DNA of 64,000 bases, taken from Streptomyces pilosus (lineage in GTDB: Bacteria; Actinomycetota; Actinomycetes; Streptomycetales; Streptomycetaceae). The position numbers and the translations under genes are program-made. Shown here piece by piece: positions 53,796 through 63,687 of this stretch. Every line of letters starts with the position of its first letter. Within the stretch, counting starts at the first letter, position 1. The notes under the pieces are model-generated. The model ran no database searches. It saw nothing but the letters and a program-made list of their open reading frames with translations, and had not been told where the DNA came from. The stretch spans positions 1,116,001 to 1,180,000 of the forward strand of contig NZ_BMTU01000001.1 of NCBI RefSeq assembly GCF_014649835.1. The letters run 5' to 3'.

Positions 53796-56700
53796 ATGTC
53801 CGCTCACTCCTCGCACGTTGTCCGTACCGTTCTCGAACAGTCTTCTCGTGTCCTACGGACGTATGAGGTCGATCCCGGTCTCATTCCGGAGCACGCCAAC
53901 GGCGAGCGTCGTATCACGCAGGGCGGCTACGGGGATCGCCAACTCTTCGAACTCGTACAGAACGCCGCGGACGAAATCGCCGCGCAGCCCGGGGGACGCA
54001 TTCAGGTCGTCCTCACCGATACTCACCTCTACTGCGCCAACGAAGGGGACCCGGTGACCCCCGAGGGCGCGGAGACCATTCTCCGAATGAGCATGTCGCG
54101 CAAGAGAGGTGGCCAGATCGGCCGTTTCGGCGTGGGTGTGAAGTCCGTGCTGGTGGTCACCGACGCCCCGCAGTTCTTTAGCAGTTCCGGGTCCTTCGGT
54201 TTCGATCGCGAATGGGCACGCGAGAAGATCCGGTCGGTCCCCGGCGTACGGCAGCGTCTGGGTGAGGAGTTCGAGGCGCCGGTCCTCCGCATGGCGCGCC
54301 CTCTCGACGCCGCTGCCGAGCGTGCCCAGGACCCCGTTCTCGACGAGTTGTTGGGCTGGGCCACCACGGTCGTCCGTCTGCCACTGCTGGACGACGCCGC
54401 CGGCAGGTTGGCGCTCGACATGTACGGCGGGCGGGCGGGCGAATCGTCCCGGGAGGAGTTTCCGCTCGGCTTCCAACTCTTGTCGCCGCACGTGGCGAAG
54501 GTGGTCCTCGAGGACCGCCGGCCCCGTCCGCCCGTCCGCCGGGTGCTGACCACCGAGCAGTCCGGCGATCTGCACACCGTGTTCGAGGAGCGGACGGGAC
54601 GGACGCCCACGACCGCCCGGTGGCGTGTCTTCTCCACCACGCACGAACCCGGTCCGGCCGCACGCGATGACGCCGGCGAGCTGCACGACCGGCTCACGCT
54701 CGACCTGGCGTGGGCCGTCCCCGACCTGGAGCAGGACCCGAAGAGCGGACTCCGGGTGAGCCCGCAGGCGCGGGGGCGGGGCCGCTTCTGGTCCTTCTTC
54801 CCCACCAAGTACGAGATGTCCTTGAGCGGCATCCTCAACGGCGCCTGGAAGACCAACGAGGACCGGCAGAATCTGCTCGACTCCTCGGCGTTCAACGAGG
54901 AGATGATCCGGGTCTCGGCCACGTTGGTGGTCGACTCCCTTCCGCGACTCGCCCCCGCCCAGGACCCCGCCGCATACCTTCCCCTGCTGCCCGGTCGGGT
55001 GAAGGAGGCGATCAGCTGGGCCGACGCGTTCCTCACCGAGGAGATCTGGAAGCATACGGCGGTCCGCCCCTCGCTGCCCGATCAGGAGGGCGTACTGCGC
55101 GTACCGACCCAACTGCGGATTCCCCCTCGTCTCGACAAGGAGCGCAGCACCGGTTGGTTGCGGCTGTGGCACGAGTGCCCGGGCCGCCCGTCGGACTGGC
55201 TCCATCCGAACGCCGAGGTCGACACGTTGCGCGCCGGCAAGGTCGAGCACATCCTCGGGGCGGCCGGATGCAAGCGGGCCGATGTACGGACCTGGCTGGA
55301 GGCACTGGTCGGCTGCGGCACCGCCGAGGCGTCGGCGACGGCGATCCGCATCCTCGCCGGCATGGTCGAGGCCAGGTCCCCGTACGCCGAGGAAGCCCGC
55401 AAGGCGAAGGTCGTCCTCACCGAGGAGCACGGTCTCGTCACCCCCGTGCCCGGCCAGGTCTTCCGTCGTTCCGACGACGGCGGGCTGCGGGAGTCCCTGA
55501 AGTACGTGGTCGGCGAGATCGGTCAGGACCCCGCGCTCGCGTCCGCGCTCAACGTCCTCGGCATCCGTGAGGCGGACGCCGAGGGCCGGTTCATCAGCGT
55601 CCTCGACCAGGGCTTCACGGGCTGGGCGGACGCCGAGTGGGAGCGCTTCTGGGACCTCTTCCGCCTGGCCGGTGGCCGCCGTCTGACCCACACGGTCCTC
55701 CAGCGCGTTCCCGACGCCCGGGAGACGCTGCGCGTCCGGACGGCGGACGGCAGGTTCCGCCCGGTGCGCGACTGCATGCTGCCGGGTGCCGTGGTCGACG
55801 CGGAACGCGAACCGAACATCGCCGTCGACACGAAGTTCCACTCCGACGACCTCGCCTTCTTCCGGGACATCGGCCTGCGGGAGCGGCCCTCGACCTCGAT
55901 GCGTCCGGAGGGCGAGGCCTGGTTCGAGGAGTACCGGGAGGCCGTTCACGCATCCTTGCTGCGCACCCTGAGCCCCGGCACCCCCCGTCCGGCCCTCAAC
56001 AGGATGAAGGTGGAGGGGTCGCCGATCGGTGGTCCGCTGCACTTCTTCCGGTTGCTCTCCCCGGAGTCCCGCGCGGCCTTCCTGGCGGCGCTTCCGGACG
56101 AGGCCGTGGTGGACAACTGGACACGCCAGGTCGGCGCCCAGACCAGTACGCGTCGGACCGTGGTGTCGCCGATCCGTTGGATGCTCAAGAAGCACGGGAC
56201 CGTAGCGACCTCCAAAGGGATCAAACCGCTGCGGGAAGCCGTCGGGCCGCAGCTCGCCGACTACCGGGACGTCCTCCCGGTCGCCGGCATCTCCCCGGAG
56301 AAGGCACGGAAGCTAGGGTTGCCGACCACGGTCGACGAAGTTCCGGCGGAACGCTGGGAGACGCTCCTCTCGGAGGTGGCGCGAAGCGAGGACGACGCCT
56401 TCGTCGGCAACACCTACGTGATGCTGACCCGCTTCGGCGCAGAGTTCCCCGAGGACTCGCTGACCCGTTGCCGGATTGGGGACGCCTGGGGCAGCCGCCC
56501 CGACGAGGAGATCACCGTCGCGGTCGGCACCACCGAGTACCGGGCTCTGCGCGCGGAGCAGCTTCCCGCTCTGCTGGTGGCGACTCCGGAGGACGCCGAG
56601 CTGATGGTGGAGAGGTGGACCATGAAGCGTTTCGCCGATGCCATCTCCAAGGAGACCCGCGAGGTCGTCGACGGGGATCCGATCGCCCTCGTGGAGTTGT

Positions 56701-58544
56701 ACCCCGCCCTGCGCCAGCGGCTGAGCAGCGGCGACCGCAGCACCGTGGTCCAGCGGTGCGTCGAGTTGGAAGAGGTGACCCGGACGGAGAACGGCACGAA
56801 GGCTCGTCCCCTGGACGCCGTACGCCAGGGCGACACGATCAAGGTGCGCGTGCCCCTGGCTCCCGAGCCGATGCTGCGGCTGATCGACCGGGAACTGGGC
56901 CTCGGGCTCGGCGCCGCCGGTTGCCGGGCGGTGCTCGAGCACCAGGAGCGCATGGCCCGGGACAGCGAAACCAAGGCAGCGCTCAAGGCCGTCCGCGACG
57001 CCGATGACGTCGTCGCCAAGATCGAGTCGTTGATCGGCGCCGAGGCCCTGCGCGCCGGACTGCCCGACGGGCTGATGGAGGCCGAACTGCAGGCGGCCGA
57101 CGGCGCGGAACCCTCCGGTCACCGGATCGCTCAGATGGCCTTCAACGCGCACGGCGACGGTGTGCTCCAGCACCACGCCCGTGACATTCAGGCCCGCTTC
57201 CCGAACGCCCCGGTGTCCTACGGAGGTGCGTCCGCCGCTGTCGCCTTCGTGTCGGATCTGAGGTTGCCGGTGGCCTTCGCCGGCTCCAGGACTCCGACGC
57301 CGCCGGCCTTCGAGACGGTGGACGGCCCTCGGGACTTCCCTCGGCTCCACGACTACCAGGAGGACCTGGTCCGCAACATCACCACCCTCCTCGACCGTCT
57401 CGCCCCGCAGCGCGCCATGCTGTCACTGCCCACCGGAGCGGGAAAGACACGGGTCACTTCCGAGGCCGTGATCCGCTGGGTGAAGCGCGTCGGCGATCTG
57501 GTCGGTCCGCTGCTGTGGATCGCGCAGACCGAGGAACTGTGCGAACAGGCGGTGCAGAACTGGAAGTTCGTCTGGAACAAGGTCGGCGCCGAGCGACCTC
57601 TCACCATCAGCCGGCTCTGGAGCAGCCACGAAGTGGGGAACGTGGTCGAGAACCCCCATCTGGTGGTCGCCACCGACGCCAAGCTGGAGCGGTGTCTCGG
57701 AACCGACCAGTACGCCTGGCTGCGACAGGCCACGCTGGTCGTCGTGGACGAGGCCCACACCGCCATCTCCAAGCGCTACACCGAGATCCTGGGCCTGTTG
57801 GGACTCACCCAGTACGAGACCGGACGACACCTGCTCGGCCTGACGGCCACCCCGTTCCGCAACACCAACGAGGACGAGACCCGTCGCCTCGTCACACGCT
57901 TCGGCAACCGGCGGCTCGACGACGGCGTGTTCCCGTCCGGCGATGCCTACCGGGACCTCCAGGAGTGGGGGATGCTCGCCCAGGTCGAGCACCGCACCCT
58001 CACCGGTGGCCGGATCGAGCTGACCCGGGACGAGAGGACGCACGCCGAGCGCATGGCGATGCTCTCCCGTGCCGCCGAGCAGCGGCTCGCCGACGACCAC
58101 GCGCGCAGCCGTCGCATCGTCGACGAGGTGGCGGGCCTTCCGAAGGACTGGCCGACGCTGCTGTTCGCGACCTCCGTGGATCACGCCAAGTATCTGGCGG
58201 CCATGCTCAACGACCGGGGCATCCGGGCCGCGGCGGTGGACTCCACCACCAGCGCACAGGACCGTCGCCGGCGGATCGAGGACTTCCGCGCGGGACGCAT
58301 CCGTGTCCTCACCAACTACGGTGTTCTGACTCAGGGTTTCGACGCTCCCGCGACCCGGGTCGTGGTGGTGGCCCGCCCGGTCTACAGCACCAACGTGTAC
58401 CAGCAGATGATCGGGCGTGGTCTGCGCGGGCCGAAGAACGGCGGCAAGCCGACCTGCCTGATCCTCAACGTCGACGACAACATCGCCAACTTCGACACCA
58501 AGCTCGCCTTCACCCAGTTCGAGCACCTCTGGAGCAGAAAGTGA
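53796..58544 (+). CDS. Sacsin-like GHKL ATPase fused to SF2 helicase
   Basis: A 1582-residue protein. The N-terminus is a sacsin/HSP90-type ATPase: LFELVQNAADEI (E52, N56, D59), LYCANEGDPVTPEG in the G1 position and IGRFGVGVKSVL (about 108-119) as G2. A long middle region (about 250-1170) has no family I know. The C-terminus is an SF2 helicase: LPTGAGKTR (about 1210), VVDEAHT (about 1316), GLTATPFRNT (about 1347), LLFATSVDHAKYLA and QMIGRGLRGP (about 1536). I know of no named DISARM gene with this pairing. The ATG at 53796 has only a weak GAGA site. GTGA couples it to the UvrD-like gene. Confidence 0.85.
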   Translation: MSAHSSHVVRTVLEQSSRVLRTYEVDPGLIPEHANGERRITQGGYGDRQLFELVQNAADEIAAQPGGRIQVVLTDTHLYCANEGDPVTPEGAETILRMSMSRKRGGQIGRFGVGVKSVLVVTDAPQFFSSSGSFGFDREWAREKIRSVPGVRQRLGEEFEAPVLRMARPLDAAAERAQDPVLDELLGWATTVVRLPLLDDAAGRLALDMYGGRAGESSREEFPLGFQLLSPHVAKVVLEDRRPRPPVRRVLTTEQSGDLHTVFEERTGRTPTTARWRVFSTTHEPGPAARDDAGELHDRLTLDLAWAVPDLEQDPKSGLRVSPQARGRGRFWSFFPTKYEMSLSGILNGAWKTNEDRQNLLDSSAFNEEMIRVSATLVVDSLPRLAPAQDPAAYLPLLPGRVKEAISWADAFLTEEIWKHTAVRPSLPDQEGVLRVPTQLRIPPRLDKERSTGWLRLWHECPGRPSDWLHPNAEVDTLRAGKVEHILGAAGCKRADVRTWLEALVGCGTAEASATAIRILAGMVEARSPYAEEARKAKVVLTEEHGLVTPVPGQVFRRSDDGGLRESLKYVVGEIGQDPALASALNVLGIREADAEGRFISVLDQGFTGWADAEWERFWDLFRLAGGRRLTHTVLQRVPDARETLRVRTADGRFRPVRDCMLPGAVVDAEREPNIAVDTKFHSDDLAFFRDIGLRERPSTSMRPEGEAWFEEYREAVHASLLRTLSPGTPRPALNRMKVEGSPIGGPLHFFRLLSPESRAAFLAALPDEAVVDNWTRQVGAQTSTRRTVVSPIRWMLKKHGTVATSKGIKPLREAVGPQLADYRDVLPVAGISPEKARKLGLPTTVDEVPAERWETLLSEVARSEDDAFVGNTYVMLTRFGAEFPEDSLTRCRIGDAWGSRPDEEITVAVGTTEYRALRAEQLPALLVATPEDAELMVERWTMKRFADAISKETREVVDGDPIALVELYPALRQRLSSGDRSTVVQRCVELEEVTRTENGTKARPLDAVRQGDTIKVRVPLAPEPMLRLIDRELGLGLGAAGCRAVLEHQERMARDSETKAALKAVRDADDVVAKIESLIGAEALRAGLPDGLMEAELQAADGAEPSGHRIAQMAFNAHGDGVLQHHARDIQARFPNAPVSYGGASAAVAFVSDLRLPVAFAGSRTPTPPAFETVDGPRDFPRLHDYQEDLVRNITTLLDRLAPQRAMLSLPTGAGKTRVTSEAVIRWVKRVGDLVGPLLWIAQTEELCEQAVQNWKFVWNKVGAERPLTISRLWSSHEVGNVVENPHLVVATDAKLERCLGTDQYAWLRQATLVVVDEAHTAISKRYTEILGLLGLTQYETGRHLLGLTATPFRNTNEDETRRLVTRFGNRRLDDGVFPSGDAYRDLQEWGMLAQVEHRTLTGGRIELTRDERTHAERMAMLSRAAEQRLADDHARSRRIVDEVAGLPKDWPTLLFATSVDHAKYLAAMLNDRGIRAAAVDSTTSAQDRRRRIEDFRAGRIRVLTNYGVLTQGFDAPATRVVVVARPVYSTNVYQQMIGRGLRGPKNGGKPTCLILNVDDNIANFDTKLAFTQFEHLWSRK

Positions 58545-60445
58545 CCGACGCCTATCTCGACAGCCCTCCGCTCACGGACGAGCAGCGGGCCGTGGTCGAG
58601 CAGCCCTGGGACGCGCGCGTCCTGGTCACCGCCGGAGCAGGCGCGGGCAAGACGCACACCCTGGTGCGCCGACTCGACGCGCTGTGCGGCCACGAGGACC
58701 CCGACGAGGCGCTGGAGGCCGCCGAGATCCTGGTGCTCACGTTCTCCCGGGCCGCCGCCCGTGAGCTGCGCGAGCGGATCTCGCGACACGGGGAACGCGC
58801 CCAAAGGGTACGGGCCCGCACCTTCGACGCCTGGGCCTACGAGGTGCTCCTCCAGGCGCAGCCGGACGGCGAGTGGGGCACGGTCGGCTTCGACGAGCGG
58901 ATAGCGGCCGCCACCCGCGCGATCGAGAAGGGGGCGCTCGAGGTCGGAGAGGCCGTCCCACCCGCACACATCGTGATCGACGAGGTGCAGGACCTCCTGG
59001 GCGGGCGACGCGAGTTGGTCGAGACGCTCCTCGACCGGTACCAGGAGAGCTGTGGCTTCACCGTCGTCGGAGACGCCGCTCAGTCCGTCTACGGCTTCCA
59101 GATCGCGGACCCGGGCGAGCGCGCCGACGAGACCGGCAGGTTCTTCGACTGGCTGCGCTGCTCGTACCCCGACGATCTCGTGGAGCTGAGCCTCACCCGG
59201 AACTTCCGGGCCGGCACCGAGGAAGCCGAGGTCGCGCTTGCGCATGGGCCCCGTCTCCAGCAGCTCACCGACCCGGACGAGGCCGCGACGCTCTACGACG
59301 AAATGCGCGACCTCCTCATGGAGCCGAAAAACGCGACGGGCGAGCTCTTCAACGAGTTGACCCTGAACGGTCTGCGGGACCTCACCGACACCTGCGCGAT
59401 ACTCACCCGCGACAACCAGGAGGCCCTTGTCGTCTCCGGCCTGCTGCACGCACACGGCGTGGAGCACCGGCTGCGGCGCCCGCTCGAAGAGCGTCCCGTG
59501 CCCTACTGGGTGGCCGAACTGCTGCGCGGCACCGAAGCGTCCGGCCTCTCCGAGGACCGGTTCCGCTCCCTCCTCGCAGCCGTCCCGCTGCCCTACGAAC
59601 CGAACGCCGACGCCCTGTGGACGGTGCTGCGCCGGGTCGCGCGGGGACCCGGTCGCGGGGTGCTCGACCTGGACCGGCTGCGACGCACGGTCGCCGACGG
59701 CCGGTTCCCCGACGAGGCAGCCGACCCGGAGACCGCTCGGATCGTCGTCTCGACCGTACACCGGGCCAAAGGCCTGGAGTTCGACCAGGTGATCGTTCTG
59801 GCTCCACCGACCGTCGCGGAGTTGCACAAGCGGTACGGGGACGGACTCGACCTGCCCGCAGAGGCTCGGGCCCTGTACGTGGCGATGACGCGTGTCCGCC
59901 AGGACCTGTACCACGCGCCCCGCCCTGAGCTACCCCTCTTCAGGAGGGCAGGACACCGACGCGACGGCCGTCGCTACATCGGATCGTGGCGGTCCTACGA
60001 CAGGTACGGGATCGTCGCCGAAGCGGGCGACGTGTGCCGGGACAACCCTCCCGGTCACGATATGGACGCCGTCGCCACCCAGGCATACCTCCTGGCCCAC
60101 GTCCGCCCCGGCCAGAAGGTGGTGCTGCGCCGACGCCACGACCTGCCGATGGGAGAGACACAGAGCCCGCCGTACGCCCTCCTGCACGACGGGCGGGAGA
60201 TCGGCGAGGCCTCCCAAAGGTTCCGCGAGGCCCTCTTCGAGGTGCAGAAGGTGAACCGTACCTGGGACCCCTGGTGGCCCGACGAGATCCACGACCTGTG
60301 GATCGACACCCTGGAGACCGTGACGGGCAGCACCGCAGCCGGCGCCAACGCCGGACTCGGTGAGCGCGGTGTCTGGACCGTCCCGCGGATCACCGGCGTC
60401 GGCCGGTTCCGCAGAGCCGACGACAACGAGGAGCAGCGAGCATGA
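58541..60445 (+). CDS. UvrD-like SF1A helicase
   Basis: A 634-residue superfamily 1A helicase. Motifs: VTAGAGAGKTHTLVRR (Walker A, about 30-38), Ia VLTFSRAAARELRERI, II VIDEVQDLLGG, III VVGDAAQSVYGFQ, IV LTRNFRAGTEE, V VSTVHRAKGLEFDQVIV and VI LYVAMTRVRQDLY. The C-terminal 170 residues after motif VI are not recognised and include RRRHDLPMGETQSPPYALLH. The GTG at 58541 overlaps the preceding stop. Coupled translation with the sacsin-SF2 protein and DrmA suggests one complex or pathway. Confidence 0.9.
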   Translation: MTDAYLDSPPLTDEQRAVVEQPWDARVLVTAGAGAGKTHTLVRRLDALCGHEDPDEALEAAEILVLTFSRAAARELRERISRHGERAQRVRARTFDAWAYEVLLQAQPDGEWGTVGFDERIAAATRAIEKGALEVGEAVPPAHIVIDEVQDLLGGRRELVETLLDRYQESCGFTVVGDAAQSVYGFQIADPGERADETGRFFDWLRCSYPDDLVELSLTRNFRAGTEEAEVALAHGPRLQQLTDPDEAATLYDEMRDLLMEPKNATGELFNELTLNGLRDLTDTCAILTRDNQEALVVSGLLHAHGVEHRLRRPLEERPVPYWVAELLRGTEASGLSEDRFRSLLAAVPLPYEPNADALWTVLRRVARGPGRGVLDLDRLRRTVADGRFPDEAADPETARIVVSTVHRAKGLEFDQVIVLAPPTVAELHKRYGDGLDLPAEARALYVAMTRVRQDLYHAPRPELPLFRRAGHRRDGRRYIGSWRSYDRYGIVAEAGDVCRDNPPGHDMDAVATQAYLLAHVRPGQKVVLRRRHDLPMGETQSPPYALLHDGREIGEASQRFREALFEVQKVNRTWDPWWPDEIHDLWIDTLETVTGSTAAGANAGLGERGVWTVPRITGVGRFRRADDNEEQRA

Positions 60446-63400
60446 CGCACGTGGCAGGCCGGCACTCCGAGCACTACCTGGTGCGGGACAAGGAACTGCT
60501 CGTGGGGCTCCGCCGCGAACTCTTCGGCCCCGCCGAGGACGCCGCGCCGGAGGACCGGGACGAGGTCCTCACCCAGGACGCGCCGATCGACCGCTACCTG
60601 ACCGGCGTGCTGTATCCGAGGGCGTCCAAGGAGCGGAAGGTCGAGATCGCCGCGGAACAGGACGGCCTGGACGTCCCGCCCGTGCTCCTGCGTGAGGACG
60701 TCGAGGAGCCCGGATCGGCGCAGGAGATCACGGCATCCGGAGACAGGCGCCCCTCGACCATGGGGCTCACCTTCGCGGTCGATCCGACCATAGGCGACAC
60801 GATCGTGGTCTCGGCCAGGGCGGCGGTCTACGAACCCACCGACGCCGAGGGCAAGCCCGTCGAGGCCCGCCGGGCCGAGGCCCGTACCACCTCCGAACAG
60901 CGGGAACGGTGGCGGCGCAGGGTGCTGGAGATCCCGGACCGGTCCATCGCCGTGAGGGCGCCCGTTCCCGCCGAACCCATCGAACTCATCCCTGGCAAGG
61001 TCGCGTTGCACGTCATCGTTCGACGTCCCGACCCGACCACCGGCACGGTCACGATCACCGTCACGCTGATCAACACCCAGAAGGTCGGTGAGTGGGATCT
61101 CCAGGACGCCTTCTCCCTGTTCCAGTGCGGCCTGACGGTCCGGGCCGCCAACGGCTCCACCGCGTTCGTCGAACGCCCTGCCCCGTCCGTCGCCCACGAC
61201 CCGGAGATCGCCACCAGTCGCCTGCTGCACCGGCACGCCCCGACCTTCGCCGTGGGGCACGGCTGCGCCGCCACGTGGGACTGGAACCCCTCGCCCATCG
61301 GCGTGACCGACACCGAGAAGGCCGGCGTCCCCGAGGTGCGCAGCGACTTCGTGCCCAGCGTGGAGGTACTGCTCACCGACTCCAATCCGGAGATCGACGA
61401 CTCGACGCTGTCCATGCTGGGGCTGGCAGAGAAGCCCGACGCGGAGGTGCTGACCGCCCTGGAGGGTCTCGCCACGGGATACGAGCACTGGATCGCCCGA
61501 AAGCAGGTCGAGGCGGACGCTCTGGCCGGTGGCACCCACGGGGACCCCGCGCAGATCCAGGTCGAGGCCTGTCGCGAGGCGCTCGGCCGGATCCGAGAGG
61601 GCATCGAGTTGTTGCGCGGGAAGCCGGACCTGATGAAGGCCTTCCGCCTTGCCAACCGTGCCATGGCCGACCAGCGCGCCCGCAGCGCCTGGGTGAAGGG
61701 CGGACGTGTCGGCACCCCCGATCCGGCCGCCGGCAAGTGGCGCCCCTTCCAGATCGCCTTCGTGCTGCTCTGCCTGGCGGGCATCGACGACCCCGAGCAC
61801 GACGACCGGAACATCTCCGACCTGCTCTGGTTCCCCACCGGTGGTGGCAAGACGGAGGCCTATCTGGGCCTGATCGCCCTCACCTCCTTCCTGCGCCGCA
61901 TCCGCAACGGCGTGGACGGCGGTGGGGTGACCGTGATCATGCGCTATACGCTGCGGCTGCTCACCCTTCAGCAGTTCGAACGCGCGGCGATCCTGCTCTG
62001 CGCCATGGAGAACATGCGGCGTCGGACGCCGGAGCTGGGTCGGGAGGAGTTCTCCGTCGGCATGTGGGTGGGCCGCTCGGCCACCCCCAACACGCTGGCC
62101 GAGGCGGATGCCAAGCTCGACGAGCTGCGCGCGAACCTGGACAAGCGGCTCGCCACCGAGAACCCCGTCCAGTTGCATGCCTGTCCCTGGTGCGGAACGC
62201 GCCTCGACGCCCGGGACTACGAGGCCGACGAGGACGCCAAGCGGATGTTCGTCCGCTGCCCCGGCAGGGACTGCGACTTCGCCGATGGCCTCCCCGTCCA
62301 CCTGATCGACGAGGCGGTGTACGACGCGCGCCCGACGCTGGTGATCGCCACTGTCGACAAGTTCGCCTCGATGCCGTGGCGTCCGGCGACCTCCGCACTC
62401 TTCAACCTGGACAACCTCGACGACGACACGCCTCCTCCCGAGCTCATCGTCCAGGACGAGCTCCATCTGATCTCGGGTCCGTTGGGGACTCTCACCGGCC
62501 TGTACGAGACCGCCGTGGACGCGCTGGCCGGCCGTCCCAAAGTGATCGCCTCCACGGCAACCATCCGTCGCGCCGCCGACCAGGGCCGCCATCTCTTCGC
62601 GCGCGGGGTTCGGCAGTTCCCGCCCGCCGGTCTGGACTCCCGTGACTCGTGGTTCGCGGTGGAGACGCCGCTCGAGGAGAAGGCGAGCCGCCGCTATGTG
62701 GGCCTTCTGGCCCCCGGCACCAGCCAGTCCACCCTGCTCATCCGCACGTACGCCACCTTGCTGCACCGGGCCATGCAGGCGCAGACCAAGGACGAGGTGC
62801 GCGACGCCTACTGGAGCCTCGTCGGCTACTTCAACAGCCTGCGACTGCTCTCCGCGGCCGAACTCCAGGTCCACGACGACGTGGTGGCCTACCTCGAGCT
62901 GCTGGCGGAGCGTGAGGGCGTCCCCGTGCGCTCGGTCGCCAACTACTCGGAGCTGACGAGCCGGATCGACGCGAGCGAGATCCCCACCCGGCTCAAGGGC
63001 ATCGAGAAGAGGCTTCCCGACGAGGACACCGTGGACGTGCTGCTCGCCACCAACATGATCGCGGTGGGCGTCGACGTGGACAGGTTGGGGCTGATGGCCG
63101 TGATGGGTCAGCCGCAGACGACCGCCGAGTACATCCAGGCCACCAGCCGGGTCGGCCGCGCCCACCCCGGTCTGGTCGCGGTCATGCTCAACTCCACGCG
63201 CGCCCGGGACCGCTCCCACTACGAGAACTTCCAGCATTTCCACTCCGCTCTCTACCGCGAGGTCGAGTCCACCTCCGTGACACCGTTCTCCGCTCGCGCC
63301 CGCGAACGGGGCCTGCACGCGGTGATCGTCGCCCTCGCACGCATCCTCATCCCGGCCGCGCGGCCCAATGAGGGCGCCGGCGACGTCGAGTCCTACGTGG

Positions 63401-63687
63401 ACGTCCTCCAGAACCGCGTCAAGCCCTTGTTGATGAAGCGGGTACGCGCCGTCACCGAGGCCGAGACCGATGCCGTATCCGACGATTTCGAGGAGTTCGT
63501 CGAGTGGTGGCGCGATGAAGCGAGCACCCACAATCGTCTGCTCTTCGAACCGCAGCGGGGTGATCGCGCCCCCGCACTCCTGAAGGCGTTCGACGACGAG
63601 TCCGAGGACGCCGAGGCGTGGCCCACGCTGTGGAGTCTGCGCGATGTCGACGCCGAGTCCGCCCTGTTCATGGAGGGAACACGATGA
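60442..63687 (+). CDS. drmA: DISARM helicase-domain protein DrmA
   Basis: A 1081-residue protein of the DrmA family. An N-terminal region (1-440) of the DrmA type precedes an SF2-like ATPase: LLWFPTGGGKTEAYLGL (about 461-477), a DExH-type VQDELHLISGPLG (about 670), ASTATIRRA, ATNMIAVGVDVDRLGLM (about 870) and QATSRVGRAHPG. A Cys pair plus a distal pair (HACPWCGTR and VRCPGRDC, about 580-612) is a predicted zinc ribbon. DrmA with DrmB forms the core of DISARM, which restricts phage DNA and blocks entry of unmodified DNA. ATGA couples it to the preceding helicase and to drmB. Confidence 0.88.
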   Translation: MTHVAGRHSEHYLVRDKELLVGLRRELFGPAEDAAPEDRDEVLTQDAPIDRYLTGVLYPRASKERKVEIAAEQDGLDVPPVLLREDVEEPGSAQEITASGDRRPSTMGLTFAVDPTIGDTIVVSARAAVYEPTDAEGKPVEARRAEARTTSEQRERWRRRVLEIPDRSIAVRAPVPAEPIELIPGKVALHVIVRRPDPTTGTVTITVTLINTQKVGEWDLQDAFSLFQCGLTVRAANGSTAFVERPAPSVAHDPEIATSRLLHRHAPTFAVGHGCAATWDWNPSPIGVTDTEKAGVPEVRSDFVPSVEVLLTDSNPEIDDSTLSMLGLAEKPDAEVLTALEGLATGYEHWIARKQVEADALAGGTHGDPAQIQVEACREALGRIREGIELLRGKPDLMKAFRLANRAMADQRARSAWVKGGRVGTPDPAAGKWRPFQIAFVLLCLAGIDDPEHDDRNISDLLWFPTGGGKTEAYLGLIALTSFLRRIRNGVDGGGVTVIMRYTLRLLTLQQFERAAILLCAMENMRRRTPELGREEFSVGMWVGRSATPNTLAEADAKLDELRANLDKRLATENPVQLHACPWCGTRLDARDYEADEDAKRMFVRCPGRDCDFADGLPVHLIDEAVYDARPTLVIATVDKFASMPWRPATSALFNLDNLDDDTPPPELIVQDELHLISGPLGTLTGLYETAVDALAGRPKVIASTATIRRAADQGRHLFARGVRQFPPAGLDSRDSWFAVETPLEEKASRRYVGLLAPGTSQSTLLIRTYATLLHRAMQAQTKDEVRDAYWSLVGYFNSLRLLSAAELQVHDDVVAYLELLAEREGVPVRSVANYSELTSRIDASEIPTRLKGIEKRLPDEDTVDVLLATNMIAVGVDVDRLGLMAVMGQPQTTAEYIQATSRVGRAHPGLVAVMLNSTRARDRSHYENFQHFHSALYREVESTSVTPFSARARERGLHAVIVALARILIPAARPNEGAGDVESYVDVLQNRVKPLLMKRVRAVTEAETDAVSDDFEEFVEWWRDEASTHNRLLFEPQRGDRAPALLKAFDDESEDAEAWPTLWSLRDVDAESALFMEGTR

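Noticed and set aside
60055..63531. A minus-strand open frame of 1158 codons opposite drmA and the UvrD-like gene
   Set aside because: It is the high-GC antisense shadow of real genes: low-complexity Gly/Val/Arg-rich protein, no domain, and it crosses two genes with intact motifs.
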